A stretch of DNA of 64,000 nucleotides from Podarcis raffonei (GCF_027172205.1 NC_070604.1:372001-436000); one strand, 5' to 3'; shown: positions 1 to 12,159, counted from the first letter of the stretch. Notes: generated from the letters alone by a model not told the origin. Numbers and translations are program-made.

Positions 1-307
1 CACCAGCTCCACGTAGCCCATCGCCAACAGGGGAGGGACCACAGAGGGCGACGCCACTCAACGAGGTCACAGAGATTTTGGACTCCAGATGGGGGGAAGA
101 GGGAGTTGAATATCTCCTCGCCAGGGAGGGTACTCCGGCCAGCGCCAACGAGTGGGTGCCTTGCTACGCCGTGGAGGAGCACTATCTCAAAGACGAGTTC
201 CATTCGATCTTCCCACACAGACCCATGCCGGCGGAGTATTTCGACGACTGGCTTTTCACACCCGAAGAGGGGGAGGGGGGAAGGGGGGGCTTCGAGGGGG
301 GGATGGA
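1..307 (+). mobile_element. Ty3/Gypsy fossil, 3' end of internal region (integrase tail)
   Basis: The plus strand reads the end of a Gypsy polyprotein: a chromodomain-like integrase tail containing EYLLAREGTP, EWVPCYAVEEHYLK and FHSIFPHRP. A G-rich polypurine tract (about 265-307) then abuts a TG...CA long terminal repeat. The rest of this copy lies left of the window. It is a partial fossil. The family match comes from reading the motifs, not from a search. Confidence 0.65.
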
Positions 308-1090
308 TGTCAGAGGCTCAGGAGCAGAAGAGCAGGGGAGAGAGCAGATAGAGAGCGGAGGAGAGGAATCAGAGGGGAGCGTAGGGGAATATGACAGTGG
401 ACCGAGAGATTCCATGAGCTTCTCCAGCGAATCAGAAGATTCCCAGGAGAGGGCGCCTATGGTAAGGGCGAGGCGAATCCCAGAGGGGACGATCCATAAA
501 CAAGGAACCAGAGGGGAGTCCCAAAGGAGTAGCGGAGGAGTAGGGCCAGTTTCCCCACCAGAGCACAGTGGGGGGGAAGAGTCACGTGAGTCAGGACCAT
601 CTTCTCCTCCATCGGGGAGTGGGGAGAAGGAGGGAAGGCCAGGTCCAGCTAGCCTCCCCGAAAGGGGGAGCAGTGACACAAGTGTAACGGTCAGAAGGAA
701 AGTGGGAGGCTGCGCGCGCGCGCCAAGTTCAAATGTGGAGGAGCGCGGGACAGCAGAAAACCCGGATTGGGAGCCAGGTCCTAAAGCCCGAAAGAGGGGG
801 GGGGGAGGAGTCGGGAGAATCAGCGTCAGAAGAATCTCGGAGGGCAGAGACTCCGACTAGCAGAAGGACCCAGAGAAAGAAGGAACAGAGGAAAAGGTGG
901 AGTAAAGCTAGAATCTTAAGCTGGTGTCAGGGGGGCGGAGATTCAGATGGGACTTCTGCGGTCTGACGGATAGATGTAGCGTTGCGCGCTGCACGTCTGG
1001 AAATGAGACTGAACTTCAATAAAGACTTTTAAACTTGAGCAAGAAGCAGCGTTGGTCTTGTGTGAGCTGGGACCTTGGGCAGCGCTGACA
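308..1090 (+). mobile_element. Gypsy LTR, plus orientation (3' LTR)
   Basis: The 783-bp segment starts TGTCAG and ends CTGACA, follows a polypurine tract, and has an AATAAA at about 1,018 near its end. It is homologous, in inverted orientation, to 6,413-7,234. The flank on the right is satellite DNA. The five bases that follow differ from those outside the other LTR, so the two are not the ends of one undisturbed insertion. Confidence 0.75.
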
Positions 1091-2246
1091 AGAGCTTTAT
1101 CATCTTTTTATGTAGATGGAACCCAAAACACCTTTTGGCTTTGGTTGGGGGTGATTCTGGTGCACACCCAAAAAACACCATGCGAATAGAAATATGCGCA
1201 ATCAAAGCTTATTCGTCTTCTTTCTACGCATATGGAAGCAAAAAGACAGCGTTGTGTTATTTTGGTCCCATTACACACACTTTGCGATTTCTGGGTAAAT
1301 TTGCAATAACACCAAAGAACACGAAATAAGCGAAATCAAAGCTTATTCGGTTTCTTTCCATGCATATAGAAGCGAAAAGAAGGTGTTGTGTTATTTTGGT
1401 CTCATTTCACACACTTTGCGATTTCTGGGTCAATGTGCATTAACACCAAAGAACACGAAATAAGCGAAATGCAAGATTCTTCTTTCTATGTAGCTGGAAC
1501 TCAAAACAACCTGTTTGGCTTTGTTTAGGCTTATTACACTTTGCTTTGCTATTTGTGGGGAATGAACACCGAAAGAACAATCCAAGGTTATTCGTCCTCT
1601 TTCTATTGACATGGAACCAAAACACCTATGCTTGATTTGGGCTGATAACAAACATGTCACTGAGATTTTTCGGTGAATGTGCATTCTAACCCCAGAAACA
1701 CCAATTTCAAATAAGCCCAATCAGAGCTTTATCATCTTCTTTTTATGTAGAAGGCACCCAAAACACCTTTTGGCTTTGGTTGGGGGTGATTCTGGTGCAC
1801 ACCCAAAAAACAACATTCGAATAGAAATAAGCGAAATCAAAGCTTATTCGGTTACTTTCCATGCATATAGAGGCGAAAAGACGGTGTTGTGTTATTTTCG
1901 TCTCATTCCACACACTTTGCGATTTCTGGGTCAATGTGCATTAACACCAAAGAACATGAAATAAGCGAAATGCAAGATTCTTCTTTCTATGTAGCTGGAA
2001 CAAAACAACCTGTTTGGCTTTGTTTAGGCTTATTAGACTTTGCTTTGCTATTTGTGGGGAATGAACACCGAAAGAACAATCCAAGGTTATTCGTCCTCTT
2101 TCTTTTGTGACATGGAACCAAAACAACTATGCTTGATTTGGGCTGATAACAAACATGTCTCTCTGAGATTTTTCGGTGAATGTGCATTTTAACCCCAGAA
2201 ACACCAATTTGAAATAAGCCCAATCAGAGCTTTATCATCTTCTTTT
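1091..2246 (+). repeat. Higher-order satellite array, block A
   Basis: Tandem diverged monomers of about 115-137 bp share a core resembling AATCAAAGCTTATTCGTC and a TTTGCGATTTCTGGG motif. Distinct monomer types recur in fixed order, giving higher-order units. The phrase AGAGCTTTATCATC recurs at about 1,090, 1,723 and 2,226, so units are about 634 and 503 bp; the shorter lacks one monomer. The array is cut off sharply at 2,246 by Gypsy sequence. Short open frames occur on both strands and look like by-products of the repeat. Confidence 0.8.
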
Positions 2247-2400
2247 TGGGCTGCAAAATCTCTGGGGACTGCTTCACTGACTCGCCTGGTTGAGCCCCAG
2301 TGCCTCCATCTCCAACCAGGCGTCGCCGTTTCCCTGCTGCTCTACTCCCTGCTGAATTGCTCCTTTAACAGTTGCTGAGGCTGCAGTGTGCTCTGCCCCC
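2247..2400 (-). repeat. Second copy of the gag-protease junction block of the Gypsy fossil
   Basis: About 150 bp here closely match 5,219-5,372, the gag-protease junction of the same element. The two copies are in the same orientation, about 2.97 kb apart. The extra copy sits exactly at the boundary with the satellite, marking a rearrangement or a recombinant element. Confidence 0.75.
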
Positions 2401-5400
2401 CGTGGCTCTCCCCTCTGCCTCGGTCTCCAACCCCGGGAAGGTTCTGGGGTGGCGCCCATTGTTGGCGAAGAACGGTGTCACCCCTGTAGACCCGTGCTTC
2501 GTGTTGTTGTAGGCAAACTCGGCTAGCGGTAGGTAGTCCACCCAGGTCGAGGGCTGTTGATTGGCGTAGCATCGCAGGTACTGCTGCATGATGGCGTTGA
2601 CCCTCTCCGCTTGTCCGTTGGTCTGCGGGTGTCGTGCCGACGCTAAGTTGATCTTGACGTTCAGGATGCCCAGCAGCTTCTGCCAGAAGTTCGAGATGAA
2701 TTGGCGGCACCGGTCGGACAGGATGGACCACGGCAAGCCGTGAGCTTTGAACACGTGGTCTATGAACAGCTTGGCGGTCTGTTCCGCTGTGGCCACCTTC
2801 GCGCACGGAATGAAATGCGCCATCTTGGTGAAGAGGTCTATGACCACGAGTACCGCTGTTTTGCCGCGCGAGCTGGGCAGATCTGTAACAAAGTCCAGGG
2901 CCACTTTCTCCCATGGTTCGAGAGGCGTCTGCAGCGGTTCCAGCAGACCCGCCGGCTTCCTGTGTACTGGCTTGGCCCTTTGGCAGGTGTCACACCTGGA
3001 AACGTAATCCGCAACTTCTCCCCTCACCTTGGGCCACCAAAAGTCCCTGGTGACTAATTCCGCCGTCTTGTCCTTGCCGAAGTGCCCAGCGCTGGGCGCG
3101 TCGTGCAGCTGCTGCAAGACTCTCGCGCGAAGGTCGTCTCCCGGTACGTAGAGAGCCCCTTTGCGGAGGAATAGTCCGTCGCGTATCTGGAACTCGTCGT
3201 CCCTCGCTGTGCCGTTTCGCACCTCCTCCATCTTGGATTGCGCAAACGAATCCGCCTGTAGCGCGCGACGCACTGCGTCCAGGTCCACGGCGGCTGAAGC
3301 GCACGCCCACACCTCTGGTGCGAAAATGTGTTTGGCCGCTGCCGGTGCCGCTTCCTCGAGATACTGCGGCTTCCTGGATAGCGCATCCGCCATGACGTTG
3401 TTGTCTCCCGGGATGTATTCTATCCGGAAATCGAAATCCGCAAAGAACTCCGCCCAGCGGATGTGTCTCTGGTTCAGGAAATTCGCCGTGCGCCAGTACT
3501 CCAGGTTCTTATGGTCCGTGCGGACCTGCACTGTGTGTCTGGCTCCGACGAGGAAGTGCCGCCACGCCTTGAAGGCTGCATGAATGGCCAGCAACTCCCT
3601 GTCCCAGATGGTGTAGTTCTGCTCCGACGTGCTGAGCTTCCTGGAGTAGAATGCTCATGGTCTCCAGTCCCCTTGCGGATCTTGCTGCAACAGGACCGCC
3701 CCCACCGCTCTGTCCGAGGCGTCCGTTTCAACCCTCATCGGTTTGCTGGGGTTTACGTGTAGCAGCTGTTCTTCGGACGCGAAGAGACGCTTGAGCCTCC
3801 GAAAGGACTGCTCCGCCTGGTCTGTCCAGGTGAACTTCTTCTTCTTGGAGCTGAGGGTGTCCGTGATGGCCGCCGTCTCCTTCGCGAACTCCTTGATGAA
3901 CTTGCGATAAAAGTTGGCGAAACTGACGAACTTCTGGACCTCCTTCCGATTGTGCGGGCTCTTCCAGTCCAACACCGAGCGGACCTTGGCGCTGTCCATG
4001 GCGAGTCCCTTGTCGGACAGCTTGTAGCCCAGGAAATCCACCTCCGTCATGTCGAACTGGCACTTCTCCAGTTTGGCGTAAAGTCTGTGCTCCCGTAGTC
4101 TCTGCAGGACCTCCTTGACGTCCTCCTCGTGAGCCTCCTGCGATTCCGAGAAGATCAGGATGTCATCTAAGAAGCAGACGCACTTCTTGTAGAGGAGTCC
4201 CGCTAACACGTGGTGCATGAAGGCTTGGAAACAATGGGAGCCATTTTGCAGACCAAACGGCATGACTCAGTATTCATAGGTGCCTAAAGGCGTAAACATG
4301 GCTGTCTTCCACTCATCGCCCTCCCGCATGCGTATAAGGTTGTAGGCCCCTCGTAGATCCAACTTGGTGAAGACCCGTCCCTTCCTCACCGTCGCGAGCA
4401 GGTCGTCAATCTTGGGCATGGGGAATGCCGTGGGCTTTGTCCTGGAATTGATGATCCGATAATCCACTATGAGCCTCCGTTCGGGTGTGTCCTTCTTCTT
4501 CACGAAAAACACGGGACTGCACCCCACTGCTTTGGATTCCCGGATGAATCCCCGCTTCAAGTTGTGATCTATGAACTCCCTGAGTTCTTGCATTTCGTCT
4601 TCAGACATGGAATACAGTTTCCCAGTCGGCAGCGTCGCCCCTGGCAGGAGGTCAATCTTGCAGTCGTAGGGCCGGTGGGGAGGCAGCTTGTCTGCTTCCT
4701 TCTCGCAGAAGACCTCCAAAAAGGCCCTGTACTTGTTGGGTATCGCTTGTACCATGCCTAGGTGTAGCTGCGGTTCATCCTCTTGCCCCTCTTCTCCCTG
4801 GCAGGTCTGGATGCAGTGTTGTGCACAGTAGGAAGAGCAGAAGGTCAATTGCCGCTGGTACCATGCTAATGCCGGGCTGTGCGTATCCAGCCAACTCATG
4901 CCCAACACTATGGGCGTGTCCGACAGGTGGGTGACGTTGAAGCTGATGACTTCGCGGTGGTTCCCAATTTGCATCACCAGAGGCGGTGTTTGCTGTACCA
5001 CCTCTCCTCCCAGTATCTTCCTGCCATCTACCGTGACGACATTTAGGGGCATCGTGGCTGGCAGGAGTGCTATGCGATGCTGCTTGACGAAGTCCACTCC
5101 TACAAAGTCTGCATTGCTACCAGAGTCAATGGTAATAGGGACCTCCAGGGTGAGCCCATCGGGCAGCTGGAGCGATGCGGTGAGTTGCACCACTGGTTTG
5201 GGTGGGAGGGGGTCTGTGGGCTGCAAAATCTCTGGGGATTGCTTCACTGACTCGCCTGGTTGAGCCCCAGTGCTGTTGTTTCCAACCAGGCTCCGTCGTT
5301 TCCCTGCAGCTGTTCCCCTTGCTGAATTGCTCCTTTTACAGTTGCTGAGGCTGCAGTGTGCTTCTGGATCCTCTGGGGACACTCTTTGGCCATGTGCAGT

Positions 5401-6412
5401 GCACTGTCGCAGATATAACACTTCCTGCTCCCTCTAGGAGCCTTCACCTTGACTGCTCCTGGTGTTTGGGCTCTGCTTGCTGTCTGAGCCCTGGCACCAC
5501 CTATCTCCATCGGCTCTTCTCCCCTCCCCAGCGGAGGCGTGGATTGAGCGCGCTCTGTCTCTCTGGGTAGGAAGGGAGTTGTTCTGGCTAGCGTGTTTGC
5601 CCTACGTCCCTCCTCCCTGCTCCAAGGGCGGTCTTCCAGGCGCACCCCTATTGCGAGCGCTCTTTGGACTACTTCTGTGGTGTTTTTGGGCCTCTCTCCC
5701 CTTGCCAGCTCATCTTTCACGGCTCCATTCAGCCCCTCCCAGAACAGATCCCTGACGGCAGCGGAGTCCTTCTGCCAGCCCAGCACATTTACTAACGCAA
5801 AAAAGCGGGAGTGATATTGTCGCACCGTTGCTTTCCCTTGCCTCAGTCCATGCATTTCCTTTCTGGCCACATCCACATCTACCGTTGATTTAAAACAAGC
5901 GTCCATAGCTTCAATAAAAGCGCTTGAATCTTTGAGGGCGGGATCATTTTCACGCAATAAGGTCCTCAGCCACGATTTAGCTTCCCCATGCAGATGAGTG
6001 ATTATGAAGCCCACTTTCTCCTCCTCATCTCTAAAGTCTTTCCGAAGCAAATTGAGCGCGAAAACTATGTCTGCTCTGAAGTTAGGATACTGCTGCAGGT
6101 TCCCATTGAAGTGGGCTACTATGCTGCCCCCCGTTTCCCGAGGCCAACTCCCTCCGGCTTGGCTCCTGGCAGCCCCTCCTTGCACCAAAGGTCCCACCTG
6201 GCTTGCAGATCCAGGCAGAGCGCAGCTGTTTCTTCTTCTTTTTTCTTTGATGCGGCCAATTCTGCGTAAAGCGTTGAGACTGCATCCTGCAGTTGTGTCA
6301 CCTTCTCCTCTGTAGTCATCTTCGTGAGCTTGCAAAACACCAAGTTTTTGCCCCTCGCTGTGCCAACTCACGCTGCGAGGGTTGAATACTTTTTTTGGGA
6401 GACGGAGCTTAC
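2247..6412 (-). mobile_element. Ty3/Gypsy fossil, internal region (gag-pol), incomplete
   Basis: On the minus strand, right to left: gag (about 5,340-6,371) with a retrotransposon gag domain and a CX2CX4HX4C knuckle near its end; protease (about 5,050-5,200) with a DSG active site; reverse transcriptase (about 3,900-4,650) with a FLDDILIFS box; RNase H (about 3,390-3,800); integrase (about 2,470-3,200) with an HHCC finger and HPQTNGQAERVN. The element is broken, with a few interruptions, and is incomplete at its left end, where it meets satellite DNA. It adjoins its own 5' LTR at 6,413-7,234. Confidence 0.85.
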
Positions 6413-7234
6413 TGTCAGCGCTGCCCGAGGTCCCAGCTCACAGAAGACCAACGCTGCTTCGTTCTTTAGTATAAAAGTCTTTATTGAAGTTCAGTTTCAC
6501 TTCCACACGCGCAGCGTGCAACGCTACGTCTGTAACCTTAGACCGCCGAAGCTCCGTCTGAATCTCCTCCCCCCTGACACCAGTTTAAGACTCTAGCCTT
6601 ACTCCACCTCTTCCTCTGTTCCTTCCTCCTCTGGGTCCGCTTGCTCGCCGGGGTCTCACCCTTCCTAGACTCTTCTGACACTGAGTCCCCTGACTCTTCC
6701 CCCTCCCTCCTTCGGGCTTTAGGACCTGGCTCCCAATCCGGGTTTTCTGCTGTCCCGCGCTACTGCACATTTGAACTTGGCGCGCGCGCGCAGCCTCCCA
6801 CTTTCCTTCTGACCGTTACACTTGTGTCACTGCTCCCTCCTTCGGGGAGGCTAGCTGGACCTGACCTCCCCTCCGTTTCCCCACTTTCCGATGGGGGCGT
6901 GGTCAGCCCTGACTCATCTTCTCTCCCCGCTGGAGGAAAGGCTGGTCCTGACTCATGTGACTCTTCCCCCCCACTGCGCTCTGGTGGGGGAGCTGTTCCT
7001 GATCCTCCGCTGCTCCCTTGGGAGTCCCCGCTGGCCCCATGCTTCTGGTGCGTCCCCCCTGGGACCCCCCTTGCCCTTACCATAGGCGCCCCCTTCTGGG
7101 AATCTTCTGATTCGCTGGAGAAGCTCATGGAATCTCTCGGGTCACTGTCATACTCCCCTACGCTCCCCTCGGATTCCTCTCCTTCGCTCTCTATTTGCTC
7201 TCTCCCCTGTGCTTCTGCTCCTGAGCCCCTGACA
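6413..7234 (-). mobile_element. Gypsy LTR, minus orientation (5' LTR)
   Basis: This is the inverted homologue of 308-1,090, with TGTCAG/CTGACA ends on the minus strand, and lies directly upstream of gag. At 822 bp it is slightly longer than the plus-strand copy. It retains the same poly(A)-signal region and the same GC-rich run near the centre. Satellite DNA starts immediately beyond it at 7,235. Confidence 0.8.
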
Positions 7235-9570
7235 TTTGGTGTTATTGCAAATTTACCCAGAAATCGCAAAGTGTGTGTAATGAGACCAAAATAACACAAC
7301 GCCGTCTTTTCGCTTCCATATGCGTAGAAAGAAGATGAATAACCTTTGATTGCGCATATTTCTATTCGCATGGTGTTTTTTGGCTGTGCACCAGAATCAC
7401 CCCCAACCAAAGCCAAAAGGTGTTTTGGGTTCCATCTACATAAAAAGAAGATGATAAAGCTCTGATTGGGCTTATTTCAAATTGGTGTTTCTGGGGTTAG
7501 AATGCACATTCACCGAAAAATCTCAGACATGTTTGTTATCAGCCCAAATCAACCATAGGTGTTTTGGTTCCATGTCAATAGAAAGAGGAGGAATAACCTT
7601 GGATTGTTCATTCCCCACAAATAGCAAAGCAAAGTGTAATAAGCCTAAACAAAGCCATACAGATTGTTTTGGTCCAGCTACATAGAAAGAAGAATCTTGC
7701 ATTTCGCTTATTTCGTGTTCTTTGGTGTTAATGCACATTGACCCAGAAATCGCAAAGTGTGTGTAATGAGACCAAAATAACACAACGCCGTCTTTTTGCT
7801 TCCATATGCGTAGAAAGAAGACGAATAAGCTTTGATTGCGCATATTTCTATTCGCATGGTGTTTCTTGGGTGTGCACCAGAATCACCCCCAACCAAAGCC
7901 AAAAGGTGTTTTGGGTTCCTTCTACATAAAAAGAAGATGATAAAGCTCTGATTGGGCTTATTTCAAATTGGTGTTTCTGGGGTTAAAATGCACATTCACC
8001 GAAAAATCTCAGAGAGACATGTTTGTTATCAGCCCAAATCAAGCATAGGTGTTTTGGTTCCATGTCAATAGAAAGAGGACGAATAACCTTGGATTGTTCT
8101 TTCGGTGTTCATTCCCCACAAATAGCAAAGCAAAGTCTAATAAGCCTAAACAAAGCCAAACAGGTTGTCTTGAGTTCCAGCTACATAGAAAGAAGAATCT
8201 TGCATTTCGCTTATTTCGTGTTCTTTGGTGTTAATGCATATTGACCCAGAAATCGCAAAGTGTGTGGAATGAGACCAAAATAACACAACACCGTCTTTTC
8301 GCTTCTATATGCATGGAAAGAAAACGAATAAGCTTTGATTTCGCTTATTTCGTGTTCTTTGGTGTTATTGCAAATTTACCCAGAAATCGCAAAGTGTGTG
8401 TAATGAGACCAAAATAACACAACGCCGTCTTTTTGCTTCCATATGCGTAGAAAGAGGACGAATAAGCTTTGATTGCGCACATTTCTATTCGCATGGTGTT
8501 TTTTGGGTGTGCACCAGAATCACCCCCAACCAAAGCGAAAAGGTGTTTTGGGTTCCATCCACATAAAAAGAAGATGATAAAGCTCTGATTGGGCTTATTT
8601 GAAATTGGTGTTTCTGGGGTTAGAATGCACATTCACCGAAAAATCTCAGAGTGACTTGTTTGTTATAGGCCCAAATCAAGCATAGGTGTTTTGGTTCCAT
8701 GTCAATAGAAAGAGGACGAATAACCTTGGATTGTTCTTTCGGTGTTCATTCCCCACAAATAGCAAAGCAAAGTGTAATAAGCCTAAACAAAGCCATACAG
8801 CTTGTTTTGGTTCCAGCTACATAGAAAGAAGAATCTTGCATTTCGCTTATTTCGTGTTCTTTGGTGTTAATACACATTGACACAGAAAACGCAGTGTGTG
8901 TGAAATGAGACCAAAATAACACAACACCGTCTTTTCGCTTCCAGATGCGGAGAAACAAGACGAATAAGCTTTGATTGCGCTTATTTCTATTCGCATGGTG
9001 TTTTTTTGGGTGTGCCCCAGAATCGCGCCCAACCCAAGCAAAAAGGTGTTTTGGGTTCCATCTGCATAAAAAGAAGATGATAAAGCTCTGAGTGGGCTTA
9101 TTTCAAATTGCTGTTTTTGGGGTTAGAATGCACATTCACTCAAAAATCACAAAGTGAAATGTTTTTTATCAGCTCAAATTAAGCATAGGTGCTGTGGTTC
9201 CATCTCAATAGAAAGAGGACGAATAAGCTTTGATTTTTCCTTCGGTGTTCATTCATCCACAAATAGCAAAGCGAAGTGTAATAAGCCTAAACAAAGCAAA
9301 ACAGGTTGTTTTGGGTTCCATCTACATAGAAAGAAGAATCTTGGATTTTGCATTGTTTGGACTTTGCTTTCTGTTTTTTGTTTGAATGCTTGCACACCTA
9401 AAGAACCAAGTGAAATCTTCCCAAATAAGCTTATTCGTCCTCTTTCTCTGCATATTGAAACAAAAAGAACCTGTCTTGCTTTGTTGGGCCTTACTTGACT
9501 TCGTTTTCCATTTTGCGCACCCAAAAAACCGAAACCAAGTTCATAAGCCCAAACAAAGCTTATTCGACTT
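7235..9570 (-). repeat. Higher-order satellite array, block B
   Basis: This is the same satellite as 1,091-2,246 but inverted. The marker GATAAAGCTCTGATTGGG recurs at about 7,453, 7,938 and 8,577, with a variant near 9,079, giving units of about 485, 639 and 502 bp. The long and short units again differ by about one monomer. The last 200 bp (about 9,380-9,570) are more diverged and read in the opposite orientation, so the array contains a further inversion near 9,365. Confidence 0.8.
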
Positions 9571-9572
9571 TA

Positions 9573-9918
9573 AAAAGGTAAAGGTAAAGGGACCCCCTGA
9601 CCATTAGGTCCAGTCGTGACCGACTGGGGTTGCGGCGCTCATCTCGCTTTATTGGCCAAGGGAGCCGGCGTTTGTCCGCAGACAGCTTCCGGGTCATGTG
9701 GCCAGCATGACTAAGCCGCTTCTGGCAAAACAGAGCAGCACACGGAAACGCTGTTTACCTTCCCGCTGGAGCGGTACCTATTTATCTACTTGCACTTTGA
9801 CGTGCTTTCGAACTGCTAGGTTGGCAGCAGCAGGGACCAAGCAACGGGAGCTCACCCCGTTGCAGGTATTCGAACCGCCGACCTTCTGATCCACAAGTCC
9901 TAGGCTCTGTGGTTCATG
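9573..9918 (-). mobile_element. Squamate (Sauria-type) SINE
   Basis: The copy runs from GGTAAAGGTAAAGGGACC (its 3' end, on the plus strand) through ACTTGCACTTTGACGTGCTTTCGAA to a tRNA-derived head with GGTATTCGAACCGCCGACC (B box on the minus strand). It is nearly full length. It belongs to the subfamily with the GACCATTAGGTCCAGTCGTG 3' end. Confidence 0.85.
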
Positions 9919-11008
9919 CGAGATTTTTCAGCCAAGCAGGTCAAGGCAATGTTATTATTACATTGATTAAACTAATTTTATTAAATTTCTATGACATCCC
10001 TCATTGGGGGATCATATGCTTGTTTCACCTCTGGGTGGCCTTTCTCTCTTGCCAGCATTGTATATTGAAAACAAAAAATGCCCAGTTTGAAATTATTATT
10101 ATAATTATTATGCATTTATTTGTACCCTGCCTTTTTCCCTGATGGGGACCCAAGGCAGTTTACGGATGAAAAGAAGACAAGCTAAAACCTGGGTGGGGGA
10201 TCTACAATTAAAAAGCAATTAAACACTGATAGAATTAAAACTGTGTGTGTATACATATAAAAATCTTGTAAAACCAAATAATGGCAATAAAAACAGCACA
10301 GCAGAAGCCCTTTCATTAAAAGCACATTTTTATTTTATATTGATGTAGACTTCGCTAATTGTAGAGTTGGAAGGGACCCCAAGGGTCATGCAGGAATCTT
10401 TCACGCAACATGGGACTCAAACCCATGAGTCTTGGTCAAAATTTTAGGCCTTTATAGTGCAATCCTATACACATTCTCTCAGAAGTTCTTTGAAGTTCAG
10501 TGAGTTTGATTCCCAGGTAAGTGCATAGCCCCACAGCCTTCCAGCAAAGGCTCCTCAGTGTGTTGGAATTTATTGTTACAATATGAGCTCATAGCAGCTG
10601 CAGACAGCCAGTTTGTTGACATCATGTGATATGGCTAGCTGTGGGAAAGAAGCTTCCTGGAAGTTCACAGGCTGGAAAAGTCTTTGTGAAGAGTGTAATA
10701 TGAGACCTTCCTCTTGCATATGTACAGGAAGTCTCTCTCTCTTGTTTGCTGGATTTTGAAGTGAACGGACATGTTTTCTGTAGTGCTGCAAAGTCAGAAA
10801 TAAAGGATGTAAATAGACGTTTCTGACTATCTCTTTTCCCTGCCAGGGAAGCAGGAGGGAGGGGGTGTGCATTTCCCACGCTGGGAAGTGTCGCCTATTG
10901 AGACCTAGCCTGGATCCTGCGGGGATTGCAGCCAGGGAGGTCACCGGAGACCAAGCCGGGAGCCTGGGAGAGTTGCCAGCTTCTCCCGAAGAAGGAGGCT
11001 TGTTTCCA

Positions 11009-11041
<33 letters not shown>

Positions 11042-11100
11042 GTTGTAAAGTATTTTGTACTTCTTTGATTTTACCACCTGAGGGATTGATATAGGCACAA
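9919..11100. other. Intergenic stretch with repeat scraps
   Basis: No gene is seen. There is an L2/CR1-like 3' scrap around 10,110-10,200, a CR1 3'-tail scrap at about 10,357-10,430 (TAGAGTTGGAAGGGACCCC) and a (CA)n(TA)n microsatellite at about 11,009-11,041. The open frames here are short and unsupported. Confidence 0.5.
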
Positions 11101-11114
11101 AAGGCCTTATGATC

Positions 11115-12145
11115 ACCAGATAAATGAAGTATTCAAACAGGACAGGAAAATTGGCTTCCAGGTGGAAAGATCAAAATTAGAAACAGAATTGTTAGAACCC
11201 AATACTAAGAATTTGTCAAGAATGTACAACTTGCTGTTGAAATGGAATACACAGGATGAAACAGTTAAATCAGCTATGATTAAATGGGCACAGGACATTG
11301 GTCATGACATTATGTTTGCTGACTGGGAGCAGTTATGGACCACCGGTATAAAGTTTACGGCATGTAATGCCTTAAGAGAGAATATTATGAAAATGATTTA
11401 TAGGTGGTACATGACCCCAGTCAAGCTTGCAAAAATTTATCATTTGCCCAATAACAAATGCTGGAAATGTAATGAAACGGAAGGTACTTTCTATCACCTT
11501 TGGTGGACGTGCCCAAGGATTAAGGTCTTCTGGGAGATGATCTATAATGAAATTAAGAAGGTTCTTAAGTGTACCTTTCATAAGAAACCAGAGGCTTTTC
11601 TCCTGGGCATGGTAGGCCAATTGGTGTCAAGGAAAGATAGGACGTTTTTTATGTACGCTACAACAGCAGCAAGAGTTCTTTTAGCAAAGTATTGGAAGAC
11701 ACAAGAACTACCCACGCTGGAAGAGTGGCAGACGAAGGTGATTGACTATATGGGACTGGCTGAGATGACGGGCAGAATCCATGACCAAGGAAAAGAGACG
11801 GTGGAAGAAGATTGGAAGAAATTTAAACTTTATCTTAAGAACTGCTGTAAAATTATTGAGTGTTAAAATGTCATGGGTAAGGCAAAGCAGATTTGCAGCG
11901 ACAAATGATTGGGTAAGAGAAAAAGATTAAAGAAAGTGAATTATAAGTAATTAAGATCAGGGGTTGCTGAAAAAGTTTAAAACAGGGATGCAGAAAAGGG
12001 AGGCATGGGGAAGTCGTTGAAATTGGGTTTAAGAAAAAAAAGTTATGAAATTATACATGTTTATATGTTTGTTTGTCTTTGTATTGTAAGTTGTAATGTG
12101 TTATAATTTATGTTGGAAAATCAATAAAAAATTTATTTAAAAAAA
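11115..12145 (+). mobile_element. 5'-truncated L1, with target-site duplication
   Basis: This is the last kilobase of an L1 element: the ORF2 C-terminus, a short 3' UTR and a poly(A) tail. It is flanked by the direct repeat AAGGCCTTATGATC at 11,101-11,114 and 12,146-12,159. The clean duplication and a long intact reading frame indicate a fairly young insertion. Confidence 0.9.
11162..11866 (+). CDS. L1 ORF2 C-terminal fragment
   Basis: An open frame of 234 residues matches the C-terminal part of vertebrate L1 ORF2p, downstream of reverse transcriptase. The family's zinc-knuckle-like segment is present (CWKCNETEGTFYHLWWTCP). The endonuclease and reverse transcriptase were lost by 5' truncation, so no active protein is expected. 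Closely related sequences lie at 39,483-40,385 and 60,930-61,358. The ATG is only the first in frame, not a real start. Confidence 0.85.
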   Translation: MERSKLETELLEPNTKNLSRMYNLLLKWNTQDETVKSAMIKWAQDIGHDIMFADWEQLWTTGIKFTACNALRENIMKMIYRWYMTPVKLAKIYHLPNNKCWKCNETEGTFYHLWWTCPRIKVFWEMIYNEIKKVLKCTFHKKPEAFLLGMVGQLVSRKDRTFFMYATTAARVLLAKYWKTQELPTLEEWQTKVIDYMGLAEMTGRIHDQGKETVEEDWKKFKLYLKNCCKIIEC

Positions 12146-12159
12146 AAGGCCTTATGATC

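Noticed and set aside
78-860. A 260-codon frame as a host gene
   Set aside because: Its start is Gypsy integrase tail and the rest is read-through into the LTR.
1091-9570. CRISPR-like array in the regular repeats
   Set aside because: Repeats are tandem 115-137-bp monomers without unique spacers, and the genome is clearly vertebrate.
9850-9890. A tRNA gene suggested by a B-box-like GGTTCGAATCC element
   Set aside because: It is the tRNA-derived head of the SINE, as in every other SINE copy in the window; the cloverleaf is degenerate.
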